Shown piece after piece: positions 1 through 8,823 of a stretch of 37,252 nt of DNA. The notes beneath the pieces are model-generated. The model did no database searches. It saw only the letters and a program-made list of their open reading frames with translations, and was not told the DNA's origin. Numbering within the stretch: position 1 is the first letter of the stretch; each line of letters opens with the position of its first letter. This DNA comes from Betaproteobacteria bacterium. Its GTDB lineage: Bacteria > Pseudomonadota > Gammaproteobacteria > Burkholderiales > Rhodocyclaceae. The stretch lies in contig JADJBM010000006.1 in NCBI GenBank assembly GCA_016703785.1, positions 1 to 37,252 of the forward strand, in the 5' to 3' direction. The translations under genes were made by a program, and so were the position numbers.

Positions 1-2251
1 GCAGATCCTGCGCTCCAGCCGGGTGCATGCGAAGATCAAGCGCATCGACACCTCGAAGGCGAAGGCGCTGCCCGGCGTGCATGCGGTCATCACCGCTGCC
101 GACGTGCCCTACCAGCGCCCGATCGGCGTCGCCAAGGACCACTTCCCGCTGAAGACCGACCGCGTGCGCAGCACGCGCGACGAGATCGCCGCCGTGGCGG
201 CCGAGAGCGAGGCCATCGCCGAAGCCGCGCTGAAACTGATCGAGGTCGACTACGAGGACCTGCCAATCCTCGCCGACCCGAACGATTCCCTCAAGAAGGG
301 CGCGCCGCTGATCCACCCGGAGCCGCACGGCGCCGACGGCAGCCACGAGCACCTCAAACAGGGCATGCCCATCGCCTACACCGGCAAGCCCGACAACGTC
401 GCCATGACCTTCGACTACGAACAGGGCGACGTGGCGGCGGGCGAGCGCGAATCCGACGTGGTGTTCGAGGACACCTTCCACCTGCACTACGTCACGCACT
501 GCTGCATGGGCGTCTCGGGCATCATCGCCGAGTTCGACTCCTCCGGGAACCTGCTGCTGTATTCCAACACCCAGGTGCCCTTCCTGCACAAGCGCGAGTT
601 CGCCGAGATTCTCAGCATGGACCCGGCGCGCATCCGCATCATCCAGCCGCCCATCGGCGGCGGCTTCGGCTCCAAGCTGGACATCTATCCCTTCGAGCCG
701 ATCTGCGTCTATCTGGCCAAGGCCACCGGCCGCCCGGTCAAGCTGGTGTTCACCCGCGAGGAGGAATTCCTCGCCTCGCCGACGCGCCAGCCGGTGATCC
801 TCACCCTGCGCTCCGGCTGCAAGAAGGACGGCACGCTGACCTTCCGCACCGTCAACACCCTGCACGACAACGGCGCCTACACCTCGTGGGGCGCGACGAC
901 GCCCTTCGTCATGATGCAGACCATCTCGTCGCTGTATCGCGTGCCGCACTGCCTCTACCACACCAAGGCGGTGTACACGAACAACCCCTATGCCGGCTCC
1001 TTCCGCGGCTACGGCAACCTGCAGGCCACCTTCGCCGTCGAGCAGCACATGGACATGATGGCCGAGGCGATCGGCATGGACCCGCTCGCCTTCCGCCTGA
1101 AGAACGCCCAGGACCCCGGCGAGGTGACGCCGCAGGGCATGCACTTCAAGAGCTGCGGCCTGAAGGAATGCCTGACCACCGCCGCCGAGGCGAGCGGCTA
1201 CCAGGAGAAGTTCAAGGCCAACCTCGCCAACCGCGACAAGCCCGGCCGTTTCAAGCACGGCATCGGCATGGCCTCCATGCTGCACGTCGGCGGCGGCGCC
1301 AAGATCTACCCGTCCGACGGCTGCGGCACCATTCTCAAGATGGACGACTTCGGTTCGGTGACGCTGATCACCGGCGCCTCGGAAATCGGCCAGGGCTCGG
1401 AGACGGTGCTGGCCCAGCTCGTCTGCGAGGAACTCGGCGTGCCGATGTCCGCCGTGCGCGTCATCAACAACGACACCGAGATCACGCCCTGGGACGTCGG
1501 CGTGCACGCCTCGCGCACCACCTTCATCGCCGGCAACTCGGCCATCGGCGCGGCGCGCAAGGCGCGCGGCAAGATTCTCGCCGCCGCGGCCGCACAGGCC
1601 GGCCTGAACGCCGAGGAGCTCGATTTGCGCGGCGGCCATATCGTCGAAGCAAAGAGCGGCACCGTGGTGATGACCCTGTCCAAGCTGCTGCGCCAGCTGC
1701 ACTTCAACGACAAGGCCGAGCTGGTGATGACTTCCTTCTACTACGAGCCGCCCTCCAGGCACCAGGACAAGAAATTCAAGGGCGACGTCTCCGCCGCCTA
1801 TGCCTGGGCCACGCAGGTGGTCGAGGTGGAAGTCGACACCGACACCGGCATCGTCAAGCTGCTCAAGGTCACCGGCGCCCACGACGTTGGCCGCGTCCTC
1901 AACCGCCTCGGCATCGAAGGCCAGATCGAGGGCGGCATCGTCATGGGCCAGGGCTATGCACTGACCGAGGAGCTGATGATCGAGAACGGTGTGATGAAGA
2001 ACCCCGGCTTCCGCGACTACAAGCTGATCACCGCGCCGGAAATCCCGGAAATGGACGTGCGCTTCATCGAGACCATGGACGGCGAGGGCCCGCAGGGCGC
2101 CAAGGGCGTCGGCGAGGCGCCGGCCATCTGCATCGCTGCGGCCACCGCCAACGCCATCCACAACGCCACCGGCGTGCGCATCATGGCGCTGCCGTTCACG
2201 CCGGAAAAAGTCTACCGCGCGCTGCACGCGGCGCGAAAGGAAGCGGCGTGA
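1..2251 (+). CDS. Molybdenum hydroxylase large subunit (xanthine dehydrogenase family), 5' partial
   Basis: Molybdopterin-binding large subunit of a xanthine dehydrogenase/4-hydroxybenzoyl-CoA reductase-type enzyme, which hydroxylates or reductively dehydroxylates a ring carbon. The frame is open from base 2 (residues before the first GTG read QILRSSR), so roughly the first 50 residues lie outside the window. Visible family motifs are GGGFGSK (about residue 213 counted from the GTG at 23), FRGYGNLQ, the GQGSET cofactor loop and the C-terminal KGVGEAP motif that carries the catalytic glutamate. FeS and FAD subunits are not in the window and may lie upstream. The CoA-transferase and beta-oxidation genes follow on the same strand, which fits an acyl- or aryl-substrate pathway. 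The substrate cannot be read from sequence; xanthine is less likely in this context. Family assignment is firm, substrate is open. Confidence 0.93.
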   Translation, partial: QILRSSRVHAKIKRIDTSKAKALPGVHAVITAADVPYQRPIGVAKDHFPLKTDRVRSTRDEIAAVAAESEAIAEAALKLIEVDYEDLPILADPNDSLKKGAPLIHPEPHGADGSHEHLKQGMPIAYTGKPDNVAMTFDYEQGDVAAGERESDVVFEDTFHLHYVTHCCMGVSGIIAEFDSSGNLLLYSNTQVPFLHKREFAEILSMDPARIRIIQPPIGGGFGSKLDIYPFEPICVYLAKATGRPVKLVFTREEEFLASPTRQPVILTLRSGCKKDGTLTFRTVNTLHDNGAYTSWGATTPFVMMQTISSLYRVPHCLYHTKAVYTNNPYAGSFRGYGNLQATFAVEQHMDMMAEAIGMDPLAFRLKNAQDPGEVTPQGMHFKSCGLKECLTTAAEASGYQEKFKANLANRDKPGRFKHGIGMASMLHVGGGAKIYPSDGCGTILKMDDFGSVTLITGASEIGQGSETVLAQLVCEELGVPMSAVRVINNDTEITPWDVGVHASRTTFIAGNSAIGAARKARGKILAAAAAQAGLNAEELDLRGGHIVEAKSGTVVMTLSKLLRQLHFNDKAELVMTSFYYEPPSRHQDKKFKGDVSAAYAWATQVVEVEVDTDTGIVKLLKVTGAHDVGRVLNRLGIEGQIEGGIVMGQGYALTEELMIENGVMKNPGFRDYKLITAPEIPEMDVRFIETMDGEGPQGAKGVGEAPAICIAAATANAIHNATGVRIMALPFTPEKVYRALHAARKEAA

Positions 2252-2267
2252 TGCTGACGCGCACACC

Positions 2268-2400
2268 CATCCCCCCCTTTGCAAAAGGGGGGCCAGGGGG
2301 GATTTCTACGGCCGCAACGCCATCGCTGACCGCTGCAAAATCCCCCCGTCCCCCCCTTTGGAAAAGGGGGGCGGAGGGGGGATTTTTGCAAAGGGGGGAG
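2268..2400. repeat. Pair of REP-like G/C-run hairpins in the intergenic region
   Basis: The 154-base gap between the molybdenum hydroxylase and the CoA-transferase is mostly hairpin-forming sequence. A C-run/TTTGCAAAA/G-run hairpin at about 2271-2302 is followed after 40 bases by a longer inverted copy at 2340-2400 with several C6 and G6 runs. Such elements are typical intergenic REP-type repeats. The last G-run (2391-2400) is also positioned as the Shine-Dalgarno sequence of the next gene. Confidence 0.8.
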
Positions 2401-2405
2401 ACCGA

Positions 2406-3596
2406 ATGAAACGCCGCACCATCCTCTCGATGGAGCAGGCACTGTCCCTGCCCTACGCCACGCTGCGCTTCGCCCAGCTTGGCTGGCGGGTGATCCGCAT
2501 CGAATCGACGCCCACCGGCGGCGGCCTGCCGGGCGACCCCAACCGCTACATCGGCGGCAAAGTGGTGGATGACGACCGGCGCACCTACTTCATCGCGCCC
2601 AACGTCGGCAAGGAAGCCATCGCCCTCAACCTGAAAGACCCGCAGGGCCAGGCGCTGCTGCGCAAGCTGCTGGTCGAACTCGACGTCGACGTCTTCTGCT
2701 GCAACACCGTGCCGCGCCGCTACCAGCAGCTCGGCATCGACTACGAGACGCTGTCCGCCGCCAAGCCCGACCTCATCTGGGCCGGCATCTCCGCCATGGG
2801 GCCGGACTATCCCGACGCCCCCGGCTACGATCCGGTGATCCAGGCCATGGCCGGCTACATGGAGCTCACCGGCCCGGCCGACGGCCCGCCGACGCTCTCC
2901 GGCGTGCCGATTGTCGACCTCAAGGCCGGCGACGAGGTCTACGCCAACGTCATGCTGGCGCTGGCCGAGCGCGCCGAGACCGGCAAGGGCATGCGCATCG
3001 ACGTCTCCATGCTGCAGGCGGCCGCCTCCTGGCTCATCACCACCCTGCCGCTGCTCGACTTCGACTGCCAGCCCAACGAAATCACCCGTTGCGGCAACGA
3101 GCACCGCAAGTTCATCCCGACCAACGTCTACCCGACGGCGGACGGTTTCATCTACATGGCCATCGGCAGCGACGTGCAGTGGAAGCGGCTGACCGAACTG
3201 TCCAAGTTCGCCGCGGTCGGCAACCCGACGCGCGCCACCAACGAGGGGCGCCACCAGGAGCGCGAGGCCATCCACCGCGACATGGCGGCGGCAACGCGCA
3301 AGTACACAACGGCCGAGATCGCCGCGGATTTCCGCCAGGCGACCATCCCGCACGCGCCCATCCACGACATTCCGGCCGTGCGCAACCTGGACGCCGTGTC
3401 GCGCAAGCTGACTTTCACGCGCACGCCGGACGGCAAGCAAGTGCATATGCAGCCGCTGGCAGTCGACCTGCCCGCCGTCTCGCAGGAACTGACTTTCCCG
3501 CCGAAGTACGGCGAGCACACCCGCGCCGTGCTGCAGGAAGCCGGCTGCTCCGCCGAGGAAGTCACCCGGCTCGAAAACGAACGCATCATCGCCTGA
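2406..3596 (+). CDS. CaiB/BaiF family III CoA-transferase
   Basis: A 396-residue family III CoA-transferase, the class that moves CoA between carboxylic acids (for example succinyl-CoA to an aryl acid) through aspartyl-CoA thioester intermediates. The N-terminal Rossmann-like part (ALSLPYATLRFAQLGWRVI) and the segment IVDLKAGDEVYAN, which should hold the catalytic aspartate near residue 164-170, are visible. It is somewhat shorter at the N-terminus than many members, which usually carry a leader before the first strand. ATG at 2406 is chosen because an A2G6AG ribosome site ends five bases upstream, although that site is part of a REP hairpin. It stops 14 bases before the dehydrogenase/hydratase gene, so the two are probably cotranscribed. 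Comparison with arylsuccinate CoA-transferases (BbsEF, IaaL) would show the substrate class. Confidence 0.9.
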   Translation: MKRRTILSMEQALSLPYATLRFAQLGWRVIRIESTPTGGGLPGDPNRYIGGKVVDDDRRTYFIAPNVGKEAIALNLKDPQGQALLRKLLVELDVDVFCCNTVPRRYQQLGIDYETLSAAKPDLIWAGISAMGPDYPDAPGYDPVIQAMAGYMELTGPADGPPTLSGVPIVDLKAGDEVYANVMLALAERAETGKGMRIDVSMLQAAASWLITTLPLLDFDCQPNEITRCGNEHRKFIPTNVYPTADGFIYMAIGSDVQWKRLTELSKFAAVGNPTRATNEGRHQEREAIHRDMAAATRKYTTAEIAADFRQATIPHAPIHDIPAVRNLDAVSRKLTFTRTPDGKQVHMQPLAVDLPAVSQELTFPPKYGEHTRAVLQEAGCSAEEVTRLENERIIA

Positions 3597-3610
3597 ATCA
3601 ACACACGACA

Positions 3611-5620
3611 ATGACCACTGCCAATCCTCTCCTGAAAACGCCCTCGCGCCCCCTGCCGAAGCACGTCGCCATCATCGGCGCCGGCACCATCGGCCCGGAC
3701 ATCGGCTACTACCTGAAGAGCGCCCTGCCAGACATCCGCCTGACCCTGGTCGACGTCTCTCAAGCCGCCATCGACAAGGCCCTGCAACGCTGCCAGGACT
3801 ACGCGAAGAAAGCCGTCGCCAAGGGCAAGATGAGCGAGAAGCACGCCGCCGCCGTCACCGCCAACATCGGCGGCACGCTCGACTATGCCCAACTCGCCGA
3901 CTGCGACTGGGTCATCGAGGCGGCAACGGAAAACCTCTCTCTGAAGCGGCGCATCTTCGCCCAGGTCGAGAGCGTCGTCTCGCCCGAAACGCTTATCACC
4001 TCCAACACCAGTTCGCTGCCGGCCGCACGCATCTTCGCCGAGCTGAAGCACAAGGCGCGCGCCACCGTCACCCATTTCTTCGCGCCGGCCTGGCGCAACC
4101 CGGCGGTGGAAGTCATCGCCTGGGACAAGACCGACCCGGCCGTGGTCGACTACCTGCGCTGGCTCTTCTGCAGCACCGGCAAGGTGCCGCTGGTCACCGC
4201 CGACGCCGTCTGCTTCATGCTCGACCGGATTTTCGACAACTGGTGCAACGAGGCGGCCCTGCTGCTCGAATGCGCCACAGCCGCCGAAGTGGATAGTGTC
4301 GCCGGCGAGTTCGTGCATGCCGGCCCCTTCTTCGTCCTTAACCTGGCGCGCGGCAACCCGATCATCACCGAGACCAACACTCTGCAGGCCGAGGAGGAAG
4401 GCGCCCACTACACGCCGGCACCAGTCTTCCGCTCGGTCGACACCTGGCTCACCGTGCCGCCCGGCAAGAAGGTGGACGTCGCGGCCGAGACGGCTGCGGC
4501 CATCCGCGACCGACTGCTCGGCATCCTCTTCTCGCAGTCGGTGGACATCCTCGACCGCGCCATCGGCGAGCCGGCCGACCTCGACCTCGGCTGCCGCACC
4601 GCGCTGGGTTTCAAGAAAGGGCCGCTGGAACTGATGCGCGACCTGGGCGAGGTCGAGACGCAGCGCATCCTCGACCGCCTCAAGGCCGAGCGCCCCGGCA
4701 TGCCCATGCCGAAAAAATCGCTGGCCGCCTACCAGGACTTCTGGCGCCACGTGCTGGTCGACGACATGGATGGCGTCAAGCTCATCACCCTGCGCCGCCC
4801 CGAGGCCATGAACGCCCTGCACGACGAGCTGACCGACGAAGTGCTCGCCGTCATCCGCAAATTCGAGGCAGACCCGGCGGTGAAGGGCTTCGTCCTCACC
4901 GGCTACGGCGCGCGCGCCTTCTGCGCCGGCGCCGACATCGGCCGCTTCCCCGCCATGCTCGGCGACGCCGAATCCGCCACGCGGTACGCGCGCGACTGCT
5001 CGCGCCTGCTGGTGCACCTGGATGCCATGAAGAAGCCGGTGGTCGCCGCGTTGAACGGCATGGCTCTGGGCGGCGGACTGGAACTCGCCATGCGCTGCCA
5101 CGGCATCGTCGCGCTGAAGAACGCCTGGATGCAGCTGCCGGAGATCACGCTCGGCATCGTGCCGGGCATCGGCGCCATGGTCGTGCCCTACCGGCGCTGG
5201 CCTAGGGCCGCCGACGCTTTCCACGGCATGTTGCGCCGTGCCGAGCGCCTGACGGCACCGCAGGCGAATGAGTTGGGCGTCGTCGACGCCCTCGCCGACG
5301 ACATCGCCGGGCTCATTCAGCACGCCGTGGCGCGCGTCGGCGCACTGGCCGGCAAGCCTTCCGGCATCACCCGGGGCGCCGTGCAGTTGGCGGCGATTAC
5401 GCCAATCGAACCGGCCGCCGCTGGTGGGCAGGCCCTCAGCCGAGAGGTGATGGGCATCCTCGATCGGGCCGTGCGGGATGCCGCTGCAGCGGGTACACTG
5501 AATGAAGCACTCGAAATCGGCTATCGCGCCTTCGGTGCCAGCGCCTGCACCGCCGCCGCGCGCGAAGGTATCAACGCATTTCAGGAGGGCCGCAAGCCCG
5601 ATTTCAACAGCACGCCTTGA
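3611..5620 (+). CDS. 3-hydroxyacyl-CoA dehydrogenase / enoyl-CoA hydratase fusion
   Basis: A 669-residue two-domain beta-oxidation protein. Residues 1 to about 370 are a 3-hydroxyacyl-CoA dehydrogenase: the NAD-binding GAGTIGPDIG starts near residue 23, SNTSSLP follows, and the catalytic pair is His in THFFAPAW with Glu in PAVEVI. Residues about 375 to 669 are a crotonase-fold hydratase with the oxyanion motif FCAGADIGRF and both catalytic glutamates, in NGMALGGGLELAM and LPEITLGIVPG. The domain order (dehydrogenase first) is the reverse of FadB and matches fusions described from archaea and various anaerobic degraders. The usual GF(I/V)xNR segment of the dehydrogenase reads CFMLDR, so the conserved Asn is Asp. 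It probably performs hydration and oxidation of an enoyl-CoA made from the product of the preceding genes. Confidence 0.92.
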   Translation: MTTANPLLKTPSRPLPKHVAIIGAGTIGPDIGYYLKSALPDIRLTLVDVSQAAIDKALQRCQDYAKKAVAKGKMSEKHAAAVTANIGGTLDYAQLADCDWVIEAATENLSLKRRIFAQVESVVSPETLITSNTSSLPAARIFAELKHKARATVTHFFAPAWRNPAVEVIAWDKTDPAVVDYLRWLFCSTGKVPLVTADAVCFMLDRIFDNWCNEAALLLECATAAEVDSVAGEFVHAGPFFVLNLARGNPIITETNTLQAEEEGAHYTPAPVFRSVDTWLTVPPGKKVDVAAETAAAIRDRLLGILFSQSVDILDRAIGEPADLDLGCRTALGFKKGPLELMRDLGEVETQRILDRLKAERPGMPMPKKSLAAYQDFWRHVLVDDMDGVKLITLRRPEAMNALHDELTDEVLAVIRKFEADPAVKGFVLTGYGARAFCAGADIGRFPAMLGDAESATRYARDCSRLLVHLDAMKKPVVAALNGMALGGGLELAMRCHGIVALKNAWMQLPEITLGIVPGIGAMVVPYRRWPRAADAFHGMLRRAERLTAPQANELGVVDALADDIAGLIQHAVARVGALAGKPSGITRGAVQLAAITPIEPAAAGGQALSREVMGILDRAVRDAAAAGTLNEALEIGYRAFGASACTAAAREGINAFQEGRKPDFNSTP

Positions 5621-5629
5621 CCACAAGGC

Positions 5630-5657
5630 TTGACAGGTTTTTTATCTGTTACACAAT
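5630..5657 (+). promoter_or_regulatory. Candidate sigma70 promoter of the TRAP transporter operon
   Basis: A perfect TTGACA at 5630-5635 is followed after 16 bases by CACAAT at 5652-5657 (4 of 6 to TATAAT). It lies in a short AT-rich gap between the beta-oxidation gene and dctP and overlaps the inverted repeats described next, so repression by an operator-bound regulator is plausible. Confidence 0.6.
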
Positions 5658-5694
5658 AGAGCCTGTTATAAGAGGAATATGTAACACTTATAAC
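5647..5694. promoter_or_regulatory. Interleaved inverted repeats, candidate operator upstream of dctP
   Basis: Two perfect inverted repeats interleave. TGTTACA (5647-5653) pairs with TGTAACA (5680-5686), with centres 33 bases apart. GTTATAAG (5665-5672) pairs with CTTATAAC (5687-5694), with centres 22 bases apart. Spacings close to three and two helical turns put the half-sites on one face of the DNA. The first half-site overlaps the candidate -10 box. No regulator gene is adjacent. Confidence 0.55.
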
Positions 5695-5756
5695 CCAGAG
5701 AGACAATAACAACCTGATATATAAACCAGTTGTCTGCCAAACCAAAGGAGGATCAC

Positions 5757-6778
5757 ATGAAGAAGCTCGCTACACTAGCCGCAACCCTGCTGGCAAGCGC
5801 CCTGGCCTGGACGCCCGCACAGGCGCAGACCACCTTGACCATCTCGTCCTGGCTACCGCCCACCCACATCATCACCAAGGACATGCTCATGGGCTGGGCC
5901 AAGGAAGTTGAGACGGCCACGCAAGGACGCGTCAAGTCCAGGCTGCTGCCGAAGGCCGTGGCCAGCCCGCCGGGCACCTTCGACGCCGTCCGCGACGGCC
6001 TCGCCGATGTGTCCATCTCCGTGCATGGCTACACGCCGGGCCGCTTCCCGATGACCAAGATGGCCGAGTTCCCCTTCATCGGCGATTCGGCGGAAGCCAT
6101 TTCGGTGGCCTACTACCGCACCTACATGAAGCACATGGCCAAGCTGGACGAGCACAAGGGTCTCGTCATGCTCGGCCTGATGACCCACGGCCCCGGCCAG
6201 ATCTACATGACCAAGCAGAAGGTCACCGAACTGGCCGACCTCTCCAACCAGAAGATCCGCGTCGGCGGCGGCGTGGTGGTCGACGTCACCAAGGCGATCG
6301 GCGCCGTGCCCCTGCTCAAGCCGGCCTCGGAAACCTACGAGATCATGAAAAGCGGCATTGCTGACGGCATCTTTTTCCCGAAGGATTCCGTGCCGGCCTT
6401 CAAGCTGGTGCCCTGGTCAACCACATGACGGTGGTGCCCGGCGGCCTCTACAACGTCAGCTTCGGCCTGTGGATGAACGAGGCCAAGTTCAAGAGCCTGT
6501 CCAAGGCCGACCAGGACGCCATCATGAAGGTGTCCGGCGAGCACTACGCCCGTATGGCCGGCAAGGTATGGGACCGTGAGGACGCGGCCGGTCTGAAGGC
6601 GATGGAGGCGGAGAAGATCATCGTCCGCAACGCCAGCCCTGAACTGGTGGCCGAAATCAAGGCCAAGACCGACCCCCTGGAGAAGGCCTGGTATGCCGAA
6701 GCCAAGGCCAAGGGCATCGACGGTGCAGCCGTGATGGCCGAGTTCCGCGCGGAAATCAAGAAGCTTTCCGGCAAGTAA
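5757..6778 (+). pseudogene. dctP: TRAP transporter substrate-binding protein DctP, frameshifted
   Basis: Periplasmic solute-binding protein of a TRAP transporter. The first frame (5757-6428) has a typical signal peptide (MKKLATLAATLL...AQAQ) and the DctP fold through GIADGIFFPKDSVPAF. The remainder (from about 6413 to 6778) lies in another frame and continues with VNHMTVVPGGLYN. Restoring one C in the run at 6411-6413 joins them as FKLVPLVNHMTVVPGG and gives 340 residues, the normal family length. The ATG at 5757 has an excellent AGGAGG site. Because dctQ and dctM downstream look intact and the lesion is one base in a C-run, sequencing error is as likely as true inactivation. The transported substrate is unknown; neighbours suggest an aromatic or organic acid. 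Confidence 0.88.
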
Positions 6779-6796
6779 GCTGTGGCCGGTGTTCCC

Positions 6797-7303
6797 ATGA
6801 ATCTCGACGGCCCGATCATGGGCCGTTGGGAACGACCTTTCGTGAGAGTGCTGGGCGGCCTGGCCGCCCTCACCCTCTTTTTCATCATGCTGCTCACCTG
6901 CGCCGATGTTGCCGGGCGCTACATTTTCAACGAGCCGGTGCCGGGTGCACTCGAAGTGACCGAGTTCGTCATGGGCGCGCTGATCTTCACCTCGCTGCCG
7001 CTGGTGACCCTGCGGCAGGAACAGGTGACCGTGGACCTCTTCGAACAATTCATTCCGCGCTTCGTCAAGCCGGCCCTGCATGTACTGTTGAACGCCATAA
7101 GCTGCGCCTGTCTGGCGGCGATTTCCTGGCGCCTCTGGGTGAAGGCCGGCGAGATGTTCTCTAACGGCGAGTTCACCGCCGTTTTGCAGATCAAGGTATG
7201 GCCCTTGGTCTATTACATGAGCTTCCAGGCCGCCGTCACGGCGTTTGTCCTCCTGCTCATCCTGATCCGCAACAAGCAAGTCGAAACAACCGCTGAATCC
7301 TAG
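6797..7303 (+). CDS. dctQ: TRAP transporter small membrane subunit DctQ
   Basis: A 168-residue four-helix membrane protein of the DctQ family, the small permease subunit that pairs with DctM. Hydrophobic helices are visible at about residues 17-38, 53-72, 91-112 and 134-155, and the conserved cytoplasmic-side stretch ADVAGRYIFNEPVPG is typical. ATG at 6797 is preferred; a GTG at 6782, four bases after dctP, is in the same frame and would add five residues. Neither start has a strong ribosome site, which is common for translationally coupled genes. It lies between dctP and dctM in the standard gene order. Confidence 0.9.
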   Translation: MNLDGPIMGRWERPFVRVLGGLAALTLFFIMLLTCADVAGRYIFNEPVPGALEVTEFVMGALIFTSLPLVTLRQEQVTVDLFEQFIPRFVKPALHVLLNAISCACLAAISWRLWVKAGEMFSNGEFTAVLQIKVWPLVYYMSFQAAVTAFVLLLILIRNKQVETTAES

Positions 7304-7313
7304 GTAAGAGAAT

Positions 7314-8606
7314 ATGTTTGAAGCGCTCATCGCCTTCGCCGTCATGCTGGGCCTGACTTTCCTGCGCCTGCCCATCGCTTTTTCCATGGGCCTGGTCGGG
7401 TTCGCCGGCTTCGCCTACATCGTCAACACCCATGCCGCCCTGTCCATGATCGGCACGGTGGCGTACGAGACGGGGATGTCCTACACCCTCTCGATCGTCC
7501 CGCTGTTCATCCTGATGGGCAATCTGGTGACGAGAGCCGGACTGTCAAACGAACTCTACAAGGCCTCTTATGCCTTCCTCGGCCATCGCAAGGGCGGACT
7601 GGCGATGGCCACCATCCTTGCCTGCGGCGGCTTTTCCTCCATCTGCGGCTCGAGCCTGGCCACCGCCGCCACCATGTCCAAGGTGGCCATGCCCTCGATG
7701 CGCAAGTACGGCTATTCCGACGCGCTGGCCACCGGCTCCATCGCCGCCGGCGGCACGCTGGGCATCCTCATCCCGCCCAGCGTCGTGCTGGTCATCTACG
7801 GCATCCTCGCCGAGCAGAACATCGGCAAGCTGTTCATCGCCGGCATCCTGCCTGGCATCCTCGCCGTAGTTTGCTACCTGGGCGCCGTGGCACTGTCAGT
7901 GCGGCTCGACCCGAAAGCCGGCCCGCCGGGCGACCCCATGCCCTGGCATGAGCGCATCGCTGCCCTGGGCGAGGTGTGGAGCGTGCTGACGCTCTTCCTC
8001 ATCGTCATCGGCGGCATCTACGGCGGCATTTTCACGCCGACGGAAGCGGCCGGCATCGGCGCCGGCGGCTCATTGGTCTTCCTGGTGATGCGCAAGGGCT
8101 GGGACTGGCGCTTGCTGCGCCATATCCTGGTGGACAGCGCCGTCACCACCGGCATGATCTTCACCATCCTCATCGGCGCGCTGATCTTCGCCAACTTCAT
8201 CAACATGACCGGCATGCCGGGCGAACTGACGGCCTACGCCGAGCATTTCCGCGAAACGCCGTGGCTCGTCATTCTGGCCATCCTGGTCATCTACGTCGCG
8301 CTGGGCTGCGTGCTGGAGAGCATGTCGATGATCCTGCTGACGGTGCCGATGTTCTATCCGCTGGTCGCCCACCTCGGCTACGACCTGATCTGGTTCGGCA
8401 TCATCGTCGTGGTGGTGACGGAGATCAGCATGATCACGCCGCCGGTCGGCCTCAACGTCTTCGTGCTGCGCAGCGTGCTGCCGGACGTGCCGACGAAGAC
8501 CGTGTTCCGCGGCGTCATGCCCTTCATCGCCGCCGACGTCGTGCGCCTGGGCATCCTCGTCGCTTTCCCGGTGATATCGCTCTACCTGACGCAGTTCGTG
8601 AAGTAG
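7314..8606 (+). CDS. dctM: TRAP transporter large permease DctM
   Basis: A 430-residue polytopic membrane protein, the normal length for DctM, with about a dozen hydrophobic segments and the family signatures PLFILMGNLV, FSSICGSSLATAATMSKVAMP and GTLGILIPPSVVLVIYG. It is the ion-coupled translocation subunit that receives solute from DctP. The start at 7314 is ten bases after dctQ with a weak TAAGAGA ribosome site. It is the last gene of the transporter operon; 217 bases separate it from the next gene. Confidence 0.95.
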   Translation: MFEALIAFAVMLGLTFLRLPIAFSMGLVGFAGFAYIVNTHAALSMIGTVAYETGMSYTLSIVPLFILMGNLVTRAGLSNELYKASYAFLGHRKGGLAMATILACGGFSSICGSSLATAATMSKVAMPSMRKYGYSDALATGSIAAGGTLGILIPPSVVLVIYGILAEQNIGKLFIAGILPGILAVVCYLGAVALSVRLDPKAGPPGDPMPWHERIAALGEVWSVLTLFLIVIGGIYGGIFTPTEAAGIGAGGSLVFLVMRKGWDWRLLRHILVDSAVTTGMIFTILIGALIFANFINMTGMPGELTAYAEHFRETPWLVILAILVIYVALGCVLESMSMILLTVPMFYPLVAHLGYDLIWFGIIVVVVTEISMITPPVGLNVFVLRSVLPDVPTKTVFRGVMPFIAADVVRLGILVAFPVISLYLTQFVK

Positions 8607-8663
8607 CGGATACGCCGGCCGCTCATGTCACTCTCCCACAAGATTTCCACCCTGCATCGAACC

Positions 8664-8679
8664 TGGTGGTGCACCACCA
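8664..8679. promoter_or_regulatory. 16-base perfect palindrome, candidate operator
   Basis: TGGTGGTGCACCACCA is a perfect inverted repeat in the 217-base gap between dctM and the iorA-like fusion, about 145 bases before the start codon. The remaining bases of the gap show no gene and no convincing promoter. A role as operator or as part of a weak hairpin is inferred only from symmetry and position. Confidence 0.4.
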
Positions 8680-8823
8680 CCCATAGTTCGCGAAGTCACT
8701 TCCCTCGCCTAGCACGTTGAGGGAGCGATTTCGGCAGGGTGCCTCGTTGCCCTGCCCTACCCTCCTGAATGGCAGTTTCGACGCCGAAGCTGCGTTATTC
8801 GTGTCGTCACGAAAGGGAATGGC

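Noticed and set aside
2196..3611. 471-codon minus-strand frame opposite the CoA-transferase
   Set aside because: Antisense of a clear gene, and part of it is translated REP sequence.
3152..5626. Very long open frame (about 820 codons) on the minus strand opposite the beta-oxidation fusion
   Set aside because: Composition is Arg/Gly/His/Val-rich without any family motif and it mirrors a well-supported gene; in GC-rich DNA the antisense frame stays open by codon bias.
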